Notes: generated from the sequence alone by a model not told the origin. A stretch of 36,930 bases of DNA from an uncultured Lachnospiraceae bacterium (GCA_910588815.1 CAJUQY010000029.1:1-36930); one strand, 5' to 3'; positions 1 through 8,292 are shown, counted from the stretch's first letter. Numbers and translations are program-made.

Positions 1-61
1 TTAGAAATTTATTAACCAAGTAGTCTTGATTGACTACACCATTATTATACTAGGTGGTGGT

Positions 62-244
62 ATGTTGACAATAGAAAGAAAAAGGGCCGATTTGTCCGAG
101 GATATTGCCGATTATGCGAAAGACGGCAGACTGACAGAACCATCAGACGGAAGACGGTATGAGTAGCGTAAAATGATTGACTCTGTGAAAATTCTGGGCA
201 GACCGCTCACGGACGAAGAGGCAGAGCAATACCGGGTAGAGTAG
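62..244 (+). pseudogene. small ORF with in-frame amber codon, remnant
   Basis: An ATG at 62, preceded by an AGGTGG-like ribosome site, opens a 34-codon frame ending in TAG at 164-166. The same frame continues for 25 more codons to a TAG at 242-244, so together it reads as a protein of about 60 residues with one internal stop. The segments are charged (KRADLSEDIADYAKDGR, then LGRPLTDEEAEQYRVE). A strong terminator follows 21 bases later, so this looks like the end of a transcription unit. I do not recognise the family. Either it is a decayed small gene, the 3' end of a gene entering from the left in pieces, or a real 34-residue peptide. Confidence 0.35.
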
Positions 245-264
245 ATATGGCTGTTTCAAATGCA

Positions 265-308
265 AAAAGCAGAAGGTTTCCAACTGCATGGGAATCTTCT
301 GTTTTTTG
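265..308 (+). terminator. rho-independent terminator
   Basis: Twelve-base-pair stem (270-281 with 290-301, including two G-T pairs), eight-base loop, followed by TTTTTT at 302-307 and preceded by an A-run. It closes the remnant transcription unit at the left edge. Confidence 0.8.
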
Positions 309-652
309 TGTTTATGCGCAGGGGCGCAAAAGGAAATTAGCCGCTTTGGGGTATACGCTCCGTGTTGCGAATTGCGCCTTTTTGAGAGGTTTTCATGCAA
401 AAAAATTCGAATAAAGTGTATAAAACCTGAAGTTGGGGTTACACTATAAATAGCAAAAGCAATCGACAATAAAAAGTCACCGAATTCGACAGCAGGATTT
501 TACATATCAGACTCTTATCAGAGGAATTTCACTTCCCATGGATACAGAATTTTTTAAGTACTCGAATGTGTCACATTTGTAGCTTTTATCTTTTCAGCAA
601 AATCAACTTTGATTTCTAAAGACACCTTATTTTGTTTTTGATACACCTCATT
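309..652. other. intergenic sequence without a recognisable gene
   Basis: A+T-rich, with short frames on both strands but none with both a good ribosome site and a recognisable product. A 7-bp inverted repeat (323-329 with 372-378) precedes TTTTT at 379-383, but its loop of 42 bases makes it a weak terminator candidate. Nothing else is seen here. Confidence 0.5.
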
Positions 653-838
653 TTATTTTTTGACCTGTTCTTTTGCACAAGCAAGAGGGTCATCGGTGAT
701 CTTCAGAAGTTCAGAATGCTCTCCGATTCGGGCTGCATTTTTAGTTGCAGTTTTCTTTCCGTTACGGATCCTCATCTGGATAGTGTCGAAGACCCGGCTG
801 TCCTGCGAGACGAGGATGCTGCGGCGGAATCGAAACAT
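653..838 (-). pseudogene. N-terminal fragment of an insertion-sequence transposase
   Basis: The frame encodes 61 residues. The part from RNGKKTATKNAARIGEHSEL through DDPLACAKEQVKK resembles the N-terminal region of IS1634/IS4-like transposases, in which a basic strand is followed by a short 'IG-hseLLk-dDP-a-akeqvk' segment. It then stops, leaving no DDE catalytic domain. It is therefore a truncated remnant, not an active element. No terminal inverted repeats or target duplication were found nearby. The family assignment rests on recall of the motif and is moderate. Confidence 0.5.
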
Positions 839-897
839 ATCGCTAAAGCAGCCTCCGCTCCGCTTCGGTCGGCACTCAACCGCATTCCATCGCTACA

Positions 898-971
898 ATT
901 ACACAATCGTTTGCCTTGTATTAAAGAGGAAGCGTAGGAACAAAATCGAAGAATATTACACAATCGTTTGC
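898..971. repeat. two 17-bp direct repeats, candidate operators
   Basis: The sequence ATTACACAATCGTTTGC occurs exactly at 898-914 and again at 955-971, 57 bases apart. Each contains CAATCGTTTG, whose outer CAA/TTG arms are inverted around a TCGT centre, as in many LacI-family operators. The second copy ends 11 bases before the predicted -35 of the transketolase operon. The LacI-family protein encoded at the far end of that operon is the obvious candidate to bind; this is inference. Confidence 0.5.
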
Positions 972-982
972 GCAAATGGCGG

Positions 983-1011
983 TTGAAAAATATCATAAAA
1001 ATAGATATTAT
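983..1011 (+). promoter_or_regulatory. predicted sigma-A promoter of the transketolase operon
   Basis: TTGAAA at 983-988, a 17-base spacer, and TATTAT at 1006-1011. This leaves a 5' leader of about 120 bases before the transketolase start at 1139. I saw no riboswitch fold in the leader, though this was judged by eye only. Confidence 0.5.
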
Positions 1012-1138
1012 TAAAATATAAGGATGCATAATTGTATTATTTACACAAAAAACAGATGATATTAAGCGCTAGATTAAGCAATAGAGGAAGAAAAGAACTC
1101 AACTTTTTTCTTATTTTTTCCTCGAAAGGAGAAAATCT

Positions 1139-1963
1139 ATGAGACTTCATTGCTCCAAAGAAGAATTGGAAAAGGCGGCTCATGATATACGTGTCGATAT
1201 CGTGGAGAGTCTGCACTGTGCGGGTTCCGGACATCCGGGCGGCTCACTGTCGGCGGCAGAAATCCTGAGCGTGCTGTATTTTCATGAAATGGACGTGGAC
1301 CCGGAAAATCCTGGGTGGGCGGTCAGAGACCGCTTTGTGTTATCGAAGGGACATGCGGCGCCCGTGTATTATTCTGCGCTGGCGGAGCGGGGATTTTTCC
1401 CGAAGGAGCAGCTAAAGACGCTGAGGCAGATTGACAGCCCCCTGCAGGGGCATCCGGACAGGAAAAAGGTTCCGGGAGTGGATATGTCGACCGGTTCTCT
1501 GGGCCAGGGAATTTCAGCGGCGGCAGGGATGGCCTGTTATGCCAGGAGAGAGGGAAAGGATTTCCGGGTCTACTGTGTGCTGGGTGACGGTGAAATGCAG
1601 GAGGGCGAGGTCTGGGAGGCGTTTATGGCTTCCGCCCATTATGGGCTTTCCAATCTTACAGTGCTCCTTGACAACAATAATCTGCAGATTGACGGGGCGG
1701 TGAAGGACGTCATGTCCGTCTATCCAATTCGGGAGAAGGCGGAGGCCTTTGGCTGGCAGGCGATAGAAGTCGACGGACATGACGTGGAGGAGCTGGTCTG
1801 CGCCCTGGAGGAGGCACGGCAAAACCAGGAGACTCCGACGCTTATCATCTGCAGAACCGTGAAGGGGAAAGGGGTCTCTTTCATGGAAAATCAGGCGGGC
1901 TGGCATGGTGCGGCAATTGACGATGAACATTATGAGCAGGCGATGAGAGATTTGAAAGCATAA
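1139..1963 (+). CDS. transketolase, N-terminal (thiamine diphosphate) subunit
   Basis: This 274-residue protein is the thiamine-diphosphate-binding half of a split transketolase. Early residues carry the substrate and cofactor signature HCAGSGHPGGSLSAAEIL and the SKGHAAPVYYSALAERGFF block. The ThDP/Mg motif is GDGEMQEGEVWEAF, ending at LLDNNN. Start chosen for AAAGGAG seven bases upstream. The partner C-terminal subunit follows after 14 bases. Split transketolases in Clostridia serve the pentose phosphate pathway but are also recruited to specialised routes: apulose-4-phosphate transketolase (apiose) and the sulfoglycolytic transketolase (sulfoquinovose). Lying first in a dedicated transport and catabolic operon points to a specialised substrate. 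The half-enzyme identity is secure; the substrate is not. Confidence 0.93.
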   Translation: MRLHCSKEELEKAAHDIRVDIVESLHCAGSGHPGGSLSAAEILSVLYFHEMDVDPENPGWAVRDRFVLSKGHAAPVYYSALAERGFFPKEQLKTLRQIDSPLQGHPDRKKVPGVDMSTGSLGQGISAAAGMACYARREGKDFRVYCVLGDGEMQEGEVWEAFMASAHYGLSNLTVLLDNNNLQIDGAVKDVMSVYPIREKAEAFGWQAIEVDGHDVEELVCALEEARQNQETPTLIICRTVKGKGVSFMENQAGWHGAAIDDEHYEQAMRDLKA

Positions 1964-1977
1964 GGAGGGCTCCGGAA

Positions 1978-2910
1978 ATGTTATCTACGAGAGAGGCTTA
2001 CGGCCTGGCGCTGGCCGAATTTGGCAGTCAATATGATTTTTATGTTCTGGACGCCGACCTTGCAAAGGCGACTCAGACCATAAAATTTAAAGAAAAATAT
2101 CCGGAACGTTTTCTGGACATGGGAATTGCGGAATCCAACATGATGAATTTTGCAGCGGGGATGTCTGCCTGCGGCACGCCGGTATTTGCCAGCACCTTTG
2201 CGGCCTTTGCCGCCGGGCGGGCGTACGACCAAATCCGAAACGGGATTGCATATCCAAACTGCAATGTGAAGATTGGAGCTACCCATGGGGGTGTTTTAAT
2301 AGGAGCTGACGGTGGAAGCCATCAGTGCATCGAAGACATTTCTCTGATGCGCACCATCCCCAACATGACGGTACTCAGTCCCTGCGACACAGAGGAGACT
2401 TTCGCCTGCGTCAGGGCAGCGCTGGAATGGGAAGGCCCGGTTTATCTGAGGTTTGGCCGTCTCGGCACGCCGGATATCTATGAAAAGGGAGCGCTGAAAT
2501 TTGAGATCGGAAAGGGACAGGTGGTCCTGGACGGAGGGGATGCGGCGATTATCGCCGTGGGAGACATGGTCTTTAAAAGCCTGGAGGCGGCGGGGCGGCT
2601 GAGAGCGGCAGGAATCCATGCGGCGGTCATTGACATGGCGTCGATTAAGCCCATTGATGCCGATCTTGTTTGTACATACGCCAGAAAGGCGGGCTGCGTC
2701 GTCACGGCGGAGGACCACAATGTGATGGGCGGACTCGGCGGTGCGGTGGCGGAGGTTCTGGCGGGAGCCTGCCCGACGCCGATGGAATTTGTGGGAGTAA
2801 AAGATCAGTTCGGACGTTCCGGGGCGCCACAGGAGCTGGCTATGCTTTACGGCCTGACGGTGGAGGCGATCGAGGAGGCAGTAAAAAAGGCAGTTGGGAG
2901 AAAGAGATAA
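1978..2910 (+). CDS. transketolase, C-terminal subunit
   Basis: A 310-residue protein with the pyrimidine-binding domain (residues about 1-160) and the transketolase C-terminal domain (about 180-305). Conserved features are DADLAKATQT, the family glutamate in DMGIAESNMMNFAAGM (activates the cofactor aminopyrimidine in trans), YDQIRNGIAYPN, and HGGVLIGADGGSHQ. The ribosome site is AAGGAGG. It acts as a heteromer with the product of the preceding gene, moving two-carbon ketol units between sugars. The next gene, an isomerase of the triosephosphate type, begins 21 bases on, so the three are probably translated as a unit. Confidence 0.93.
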   Translation: MLSTREAYGLALAEFGSQYDFYVLDADLAKATQTIKFKEKYPERFLDMGIAESNMMNFAAGMSACGTPVFASTFAAFAAGRAYDQIRNGIAYPNCNVKIGATHGGVLIGADGGSHQCIEDISLMRTIPNMTVLSPCDTEETFACVRAALEWEGPVYLRFGRLGTPDIYEKGALKFEIGKGQVVLDGGDAAIIAVGDMVFKSLEAAGRLRAAGIHAAVIDMASIKPIDADLVCTYARKAGCVVTAEDHNVMGGLGGAVAEVLAGACPTPMEFVGVKDQFGRSGAPQELAMLYGLTVEAIEEAVKKAVGRKR

Positions 2911-2931
2911 ATTTTCTGAGCGGAGGTATAG

Positions 2932-3765
2932 ATGAAACATATTTTTCTAAATCTGAAACGCTTTGACGTTCCGGCAGAGCTTGGCGGCGTCAACCGGATT
3001 GCTTCCATCCAGGCTTGGGGAGGTTGCATCGTGGCACGGACGCAGGAGGGATTGAAAAAATATGACCCCGGGGAGGTGGAATTTGTCCAGTACTATCCGG
3101 AGGCGCATATTATGAATGCCGTCTCGGCGAGATGCGGCGGCAGCCCTGTGAGGATCGGCTGCCAGGGCGTTTACCGCATGGATGCGGGAAGCCACGGGTT
3201 CGGCGCATTTACTGCCAATCGTCCTGCGGCGGCCATGGATGCCATGGGGGTGGAGTCGGTCCTGATCGGCCACTGCGAGGAGCGAAACGACAAGGCCGGT
3301 ATTCTGGCGGAGGCGGGGGTGAAGGATTCTGCGGCGGTGAACCGCATCTTGAACCAGGAGATTCGGCTGGCGGCGGCCCGGGGCATGAGCGTTCTCTACT
3401 GTGTCGGAGAAAAAAGCGAGGAGCAGGAGCGGTGGAGAGAGGTTCTCGGGGAACAGCTGCGGGTCGGCCTTCAGGACGTGGACCTGTCAAAGGTGGTCAT
3501 CGCCTATGAGCCGGTCTGGTCCATCGGCCCGGGGAAGACTCCGGCAGACAAGCCGTACATTACAAAAATTGCCAAATACATCAAAGAGGTTACCGGAGGG
3601 ACGGACGTGGTCTACGGGGGCGGGCTGAAAACGGATAATGCCGAGATGCTTGCATCCATCGAGGAGATCGACGGCGGGCTCATTGCCCTGACCAGATTCT
3701 CCGGGGAAATCGGTTTTTATCCGGAGGAGTATCTGGAGATCATCCGGAAATATCTTGGAAAGTGA
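2932..3765 (+). CDS. triosephosphate-isomerase-like aldose-ketose isomerase with altered anion site
   Basis: A 277-residue TIM-fold protein. The catalytic set is present: Asn7 and Lys9 (NLK), His114 in IGHCEERN and Glu193 in AYEPVW, with an intact loop-6 sequence up to GPGKTP. The residues that grip phosphate in ordinary triosephosphate isomerase are changed. The loop-7 serine of YGGSV is Gly231 (YGGGLK), and the paired loop-8 glycines of LVGGAS are Ala252-Leu253 (LIALTR), which brings in Arg255. It is also somewhat longer than the usual 250 residues. So it should still isomerise an aldose and ketose, but probably not glyceraldehyde-3-phosphate. Between transketolase and a LarA homologue, a four-carbon sugar bearing another anion is a plausible substrate. 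A TIM-like tetrulose-phosphate isomerase of the EryH kind is an alternative. Confidence 0.8.
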   Translation: MKHIFLNLKRFDVPAELGGVNRIASIQAWGGCIVARTQEGLKKYDPGEVEFVQYYPEAHIMNAVSARCGGSPVRIGCQGVYRMDAGSHGFGAFTANRPAAAMDAMGVESVLIGHCEERNDKAGILAEAGVKDSAAVNRILNQEIRLAAARGMSVLYCVGEKSEEQERWREVLGEQLRVGLQDVDLSKVVIAYEPVWSIGPGKTPADKPYITKIAKYIKEVTGGTDVVYGGGLKTDNAEMLASIEEIDGGLIALTRFSGEIGFYPEEYLEIIRKYLGK

Positions 3766-3776
3766 GGAAAGTGAAG

Positions 3777-5231
3777 ATGAAACTGGATTTTGAGTACGGG
3801 AACGGTCTTATGAGCGCTGAACTGCCGGATTCCACGGATGTGTTCATTCCGGGGGAGACCGTTCCGGATCCGCCCTGCATCCCGGAGGGCGAGATTGTGG
3901 CACGGACCCTTGAATCCATCCGAAATCCCATGGGAATGAAGCCGCTTGCGGAACTGGCACACAAGGGTTCCACGGCGGTGATCGTGATTCCGGATATCGT
4001 GAAGGGCGGCTGTCAGCCGACTTCCCACAGGAAGGTTTCCATCCGTCTGATCGTGGACGAGCTCTACAGGGCGGGGGTGGAGAAGAAGGACATTCTGCTG
4101 CTTTTTTCCAACGGGCTTCATCCCCGGACGACGGTTCCGGAAGCGAGACAGATCCTGGGGGAAGAATTGTTTCACGAGTTTTACTGGAGCCATCAGATCA
4201 CCAGCCATGATTCGGAGGACTATGAGCATCTGGTGGATCTGGGCGGCACGGCCCGGGGCGACCGGGTGCTGATGAACAAATATGTGTTTGACTGCGACAT
4301 TCCGATCTTGATCGGCCACACTCAGGGAAATCCCTACGGCGGTTATTCCGGCGGCTATAAGCACTGTGCAACCGGGATTACCCACTGGCGGTCCATCGCC
4401 AGCCATCACGTCCCGGACGTGATGCACCGCCCGGACTTTACGCCGGTTTCCGGGCACAGCCTGATGCGGACGAAATTTGACGAGATCGGCATGCTCATGG
4501 AAGAAAAAATGGGACATCCCTTCTTCTGTTGCGATGCGGTTCTGGACACTTATTCCCGGCAGATTGAGGTCAATTCCGGCCATGCGGCCGTCATGCAGCC
4601 AAAATCCTGGGTCACGGCCAATAAGCGGACTTATGTGCCCTTTGCGGAGAAGAAGTATGACGTCATGGTCTTTGGCATGCCGCAGGACTTCCACTATGGA
4701 AACGGCATGGGGACAAATCCCATTCAGATGATGCAGGCCCTCTCCGCCCAGGTGATCCGCCACAAGAGAGTCTTAAGCGACCGCTGCGTGATCATCTGTT
4801 CCTCTGTCTGTAACGGGTATTTTCATGACGAGAGGTGGCCGTATCTGCGTGAGCTTTATGAAATGTTCCAGCACGATTATATGAATGTTCTGCCGGACAT
4901 GAACCGTTACGGCGAATATTTTGCGACGAAGGAGGAGTATATCCGCAAATATCGTTACGCAAACGCATTCCATCCCTTCCACGGGTTCTCCATGATGTCC
5001 TGCGGGCACATTGCGGAGATGAATACCAGCGCAATCTACATTGTCGGGGCACAGGAGCCGGGCATTGCGAGGGGAATGGGCTTAAAGACGAGGGCGACCT
5101 TTGAGGAGGCGCTTTTGGATGCGAAGAGAAAATACGTGGGCGATGCCCCGGATATTCTGGCGATGCCAGGGACCTTTAAACTGGGAGCAGTACATCTTTG
5201 CATGAAGGATGACGATCTGGCAAACGTCTGA
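3777..5231 (+). CDS. LarA-type nickel-pincer racemase/epimerase homologue
   Basis: A 484-residue protein of the lactate racemase (LarA/DUF2088) family. Such enzymes use a nickel pincer nucleotide bound to a lysine to racemise or epimerise alpha-hydroxy acids by hydride transfer. Matching motifs are QPTSHRK (79-86), GLHPRTT with His115, GHTQGNP with His181, SGGYK with the cofactor lysine at Lys195, and His211 at the spacing of the second catalytic histidine. Length exceeds LarA (about 425). The ATG at 3777 is chosen because AGGAAAG sits just upstream; an upstream GTG at 3762 overlaps the previous stop. No larB, larC or larE cofactor genes are in the window, so the cofactor must be made elsewhere. 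The substrate could be a sugar acid or sulfolactate-like hydroxy acid. Confidence 0.75.
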   Translation: MKLDFEYGNGLMSAELPDSTDVFIPGETVPDPPCIPEGEIVARTLESIRNPMGMKPLAELAHKGSTAVIVIPDIVKGGCQPTSHRKVSIRLIVDELYRAGVEKKDILLLFSNGLHPRTTVPEARQILGEELFHEFYWSHQITSHDSEDYEHLVDLGGTARGDRVLMNKYVFDCDIPILIGHTQGNPYGGYSGGYKHCATGITHWRSIASHHVPDVMHRPDFTPVSGHSLMRTKFDEIGMLMEEKMGHPFFCCDAVLDTYSRQIEVNSGHAAVMQPKSWVTANKRTYVPFAEKKYDVMVFGMPQDFHYGNGMGTNPIQMMQALSAQVIRHKRVLSDRCVIICSSVCNGYFHDERWPYLRELYEMFQHDYMNVLPDMNRYGEYFATKEEYIRKYRYANAFHPFHGFSMMSCGHIAEMNTSAIYIVGAQEPGIARGMGLKTRATFEEALLDAKRKYVGDAPDILAMPGTFKLGAVHLCMKDDDLANV

Positions 5232-5283
5232 GAAGGTCATTTTGAGAGGCAGGGGTGAAAACTGAAATAGAAGGAGGACGAAA

Positions 5284-6534
5284 ATGAAAAAACTGAGAAA
5301 CATGTTGGCGTTGGCAATGGTTCTGCTGGTTCTTGTAAGTGCGGTTTCCGGCTGCAGCTCGTCAGGAGAATCGGACAGGAAGGAGACGGAGAAACAGACG
5401 GCGGCCGGGGGGACTTCTGAGGGAACAGAGGCTTCCGGTCAGACAGAGGCTTCCCAAGAGGCGGGAGGGGCGGAGACGGCCTGGGGGATTGAGCCCATGT
5501 CCGAACCGGTCACAATCAGCCTGGGGTTCTTCTCCGGTTCTCCCCATTCCTCTGAATTTTATATCATGGAGCAGATGGGCTGGACGGAAGAGCTGGGGAT
5601 CACCTTTGAATACAATTCCTTCATCTCCGGACCGGCCATGATGGAGGCCAATGCGGACTGGGATCTGTGTACGACAGGCGGCCCCGGAGTCATCAACGGG
5701 ATTCTGAATTATGACGTGAAGGCCATCGGAATCGTGGAAAATGAAAAGATGCTGTATCTCTACGTGCGGGAGGATTCCCCCATCGCCCAGGCGGGCAAGG
5801 GACATTTTGCCGATTATCCGGAGATGTACGGAACGGCGGAGGACTGGAAGGGTACGGAATGGCTGCTCCCCGTCGGAACGACCATGCACATGACCCTGGT
5901 TTCCGTCCTGGAACAGATAGGGCTGACTGCGGATGACGTCGTCATGACGAACATGGATGCCACGACTGCGCTGACCGGATTCCGCGCGGGAGAGGGCGAC
6001 GGCATGGGTATCTGGACCTCGACGGCCATTGAGGCGGAGGGCGACGGCAAGTACGTGAAGGTCGCCGGCGCCGACGACAACGGGGTGGTCATTGCCGCAG
6101 CCATGTGTGCGACGGATGCGGCCCTGTCCGACCCGTTAAAGAGAGAGGCCATTCAGAAGCTCTATGAGCTCTACTACCGCACGGCGGAGTGGAGAGAGGA
6201 AAACATGGAGGAGGCAGCGACCCTGTTTGCCGAGACCTGCGCAATCGAGGGCGTCACCCCGACGGAGGATTATGATCTCGCCTATGAAATATATAAGAGG
6301 ACGAAGGACCACACCCTGGCCCAGAATATGGAGCTCATGTTAAACAGCGCCGCAGATGAGGCCGGACTGGCCGGCCGCGAGATTACGGGCGGCGAGCAGG
6401 CGATCCTTTACACCTTTGATTTCTTCGTGTCCCAGGATAAATATACCAACGAGCAGAGGGATTTTATACTGGACAACAATAAAATCACCTCGGAAATTGC
6501 AGAGGAAGTACAGGCGATCATTGACGCCAGATAA
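5284..6534 (+). CDS. NitT/TauT-type ABC transporter substrate-binding lipoprotein
   Basis: A 416-residue lipoprotein: Lys/Arg-rich start, hydrophobic segment, lipobox ending in Cys24 (VSGC), then a low-complexity Ser/Thr/Glu/Gly linker to about residue 65. The mature part resembles the SsuA/TauA/NMT1-THI5 binding proteins of nitrate, sulfonate and pyrimidine-precursor importers (VTISLGFFSGSP, later DLCTTGGPGVINGI and PVGTTMHM). It hands ligand to the permeases encoded downstream. A 128-base gap with a large stem-loop separates it from the first permease. It is a single binding protein serving two permeases and two ATPases. The family suggests a small anionic ligand; the exact one cannot be read. 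Confidence 0.85.
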   Translation: MKKLRNMLALAMVLLVLVSAVSGCSSSGESDRKETEKQTAAGGTSEGTEASGQTEASQEAGGAETAWGIEPMSEPVTISLGFFSGSPHSSEFYIMEQMGWTEELGITFEYNSFISGPAMMEANADWDLCTTGGPGVINGILNYDVKAIGIVENEKMLYLYVREDSPIAQAGKGHFADYPEMYGTAEDWKGTEWLLPVGTTMHMTLVSVLEQIGLTADDVVMTNMDATTALTGFRAGEGDGMGIWTSTAIEAEGDGKYVKVAGADDNGVVIAAAMCATDAALSDPLKREAIQKLYELYYRTAEWREENMEEAATLFAETCAIEGVTPTEDYDLAYEIYKRTKDHTLAQNMELMLNSAADEAGLAGREITGGEQAILYTFDFFVSQDKYTNEQRDFILDNNKITSEIAEEVQAIIDAR

Positions 6535-6561
6535 ATGACGGGGAAGCGGTAATTATCATCG

Positions 6562-6630
6562 GGCAATATCCGGCAAAATACACTGTGGCGCAGACGCATC
6601 GCATGCAACAGTGAATTTTGTCGGATTGCC
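6562..6630 (+). other. large intercistronic stem-loop after the binding-protein gene
   Basis: Arms 6562-6585 and 6609-6630 pair over about 21 base pairs with one two-base bulge and one A-A mismatch, around a 23-base loop. There is no T-run, so it is unlikely to terminate strongly. It more likely protects or processes the upstream mRNA so that the binding protein is made in excess over the membrane parts. Confidence 0.65.
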
Positions 6631-6662
6631 GGCTGTGCTATGAATGTTGAGGACGGAGAATA

Positions 6663-7475
6663 ATGAAAAATACGAAGAAAGTTCGTGACAGGCTGGGAAG
6701 GGGGCGCTACTGCAGTACCTACACCTATGCCATGCTGTCAATTGCCGGTATTTTGAGCTTTTTGCTGGTATGGGAGTTGTTGATTGGTTTTAATGTCATT
6801 TCGGGGCGCTATCTGGCAAAGCCGACGGAGCTGGTGGTCCTGTTTGCCCGGAAATTTTATGACGTGTCGCCGGACGGTGCGCTGCTGCCTCAGTCCATGT
6901 GGGCGAGCCTCCAGGTTTCCCTGACGGGGCTTTGCCTGGCGATTCTCGTGGGCGTTCCCCTTGGCCTTTGTATGGGATGGTTCAAGGCGATGGACAGGCT
7001 GGTGAATCCGATTTTTGAAGTGATCCGCCCGATTCCGCCGATCTCGTGGATTCCCCTCACGGTTCTCTGGCTGGGAATCGGACTGCGGGCGAAGGCATTT
7101 ATCATTTTCTTTTCCGCTCTGATCCCCTGTGTAATCAATTCTTACACGGGCATCAGGCAGACCAACAGGACGCTGATCGACGTTGCAAGAACCTGCGGGG
7201 CCTCCAACGTGGAAACCTTTTTCAAGGTTGGGATTCCAAGTGCCATGCCCATGACCTTTTCCGGCGTCCGGGTTGCGGTGGGCAATGCCTGGTCGACCCT
7301 TGTGGCGGCGGAAATGCTGGCCTCCAGTGCGGGACTTGGTTATATGATTTTGATGGGCAGAATGTTTGCCAGGCCGGATATCATTCTTTTGGGAATGATC
7401 GTTATCGGCGCAATCGGCGCTTTGTTCAACGGGATTCTGACGTTTGTCGAAAACCGGGTGATTCGGTGGAGGTGA
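6663..7475 (+). CDS. NitT/TauT-type ABC permease 1
   Basis: A 270-residue membrane protein with about six hydrophobic segments, of the SsuC/TauC/NrtB type (binding-protein-dependent transport inner membrane component). The family motif IRPIPPISWIPL is at 131-141. The cytoplasmic coupling loop is near canonical: DVARTCGAS at 173-181 with the conserved Gly179, then IPSAMP. The second permease gene follows four bases after the stop. The presence of two different permeases means a heterodimeric channel, whereas most NitT/TauT importers use one permease gene. Confidence 0.88.
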   Translation: MKNTKKVRDRLGRGRYCSTYTYAMLSIAGILSFLLVWELLIGFNVISGRYLAKPTELVVLFARKFYDVSPDGALLPQSMWASLQVSLTGLCLAILVGVPLGLCMGWFKAMDRLVNPIFEVIRPIPPISWIPLTVLWLGIGLRAKAFIIFFSALIPCVINSYTGIRQTNRTLIDVARTCGASNVETFFKVGIPSAMPMTFSGVRVAVGNAWSTLVAAEMLASSAGLGYMILMGRMFARPDIILLGMIVIGAIGALFNGILTFVENRVIRWR

Positions 7476-7479
7476 AAAG

Positions 7480-8292
7480 ATGGTACGAGTGGATAAAAAA
7501 GGCCGAAAAGGCGAATTTAAGGAGCTCACGGCAAAAGACGTGGTTTATATGGTTCTCCCCGTCATCTCGATTGCGTTTCTGCTGCTTTTATGGTATCTGG
7601 TTTCCTCTCGCCGGCCGGATATGTTTCCGACCATGGAGGCGGCCTGGAAGCGTCTGATGCTCCTCATGGAAAAGCCGGTCATGCGGGTCTCCTACCTGGG
7701 ACATATTTTGTACAGCCTGAAGAGAGTGGTCCTGGCATTGTTGTCTGCGATTATTCTGGGGCTGGCCTTCGGTATTGTCATTGGCTGGAATAAGAAACTG
7801 GATTGTTTCTTTGGGACTGTTTTTAATGTCATTCGTCCGATTCCGCCCATCGCATGGGTGCCACTGATCACAATCGCCTTCGGAATCGGGGAGTTTTCAA
7901 AGGTCCTGGTTGTTTTCATCAGCGCATTCATGCCCATCGTGGTCAACACCCGTGCCAGCATCCAGAACGTGGAGGAGATGTATCTGGACGTGGGGACGCT
8001 CTTTGACGCCAGCAAAAGCCAGATGCTCTGGGAGGTGGCGATGCCCTCTGCGATTCCGGGCATCATCGCCGGGATAAAAACGGCGACCAGCGCCGCCTGG
8101 ATGGCGGTTCTGGCTGCGGAAATGCTGGGCGCCAAGAGCGGCGTGGGATTTCTCGTCAGCCGGGGCATGGACGGGAATGACATGGCGCTGGTCCTTGTGG
8201 CGATGATTACCATCGGCGTGATCGGGGCGCTTCTCAGTGTGTTTACATCATTTGTTGAAAGGTTGTTGTGTCCATGGATGAAAATAAAGTAA
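7480..8292 (+). CDS. NitT/TauT-type ABC permease 2, altered coupling loop
   Basis: A 270-residue paralogue of the preceding permease, with the same IRPIPPIAWVPL motif (118-129) and similar membrane segments. Its coupling loop reads DVGTLFDAS (170-178): the second alanine is Gly172 and the normally invariant glycine is Asp176. It therefore differs from permease 1 exactly where the ATPase docks. Its last 25 bases overlap the first ATPase gene. The two permeases probably form an asymmetric heterodimer with the two unequal ATPases encoded next. Confidence 0.87.
   Translation: MVRVDKKGRKGEFKELTAKDVVYMVLPVISIAFLLLLWYLVSSRRPDMFPTMEAAWKRLMLLMEKPVMRVSYLGHILYSLKRVVLALLSAIILGLAFGIVIGWNKKLDCFFGTVFNVIRPIPPIAWVPLITIAFGIGEFSKVLVVFISAFMPIVVNTRASIQNVEEMYLDVGTLFDASKSQMLWEVAMPSAIPGIIAGIKTATSAAWMAVLAAEMLGAKSGVGFLVSRGMDGNDMALVLVAMITIGVIGALLSVFTSFVERLLCPWMKIK

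Noticed and set aside
323..383. Inverted repeat with TTTTT as a second terminator at the left edge
   Set aside because: Only seven base pairs with a 42-base loop; a much better terminator lies at 265-308.
1012..1138. Riboswitch in the transketolase leader (for example thiamine diphosphate)
   Set aside because: No conserved core elements of the THI-box or other known classes could be picked out by eye.
2296..4763. Long leftward ORFs (up to 348 residues) opposite the transketolase, isomerase and LarA genes
   Set aside because: Mirror frames of G+C-rich codons; sense genes have clear families, ribosome sites and tight spacing.
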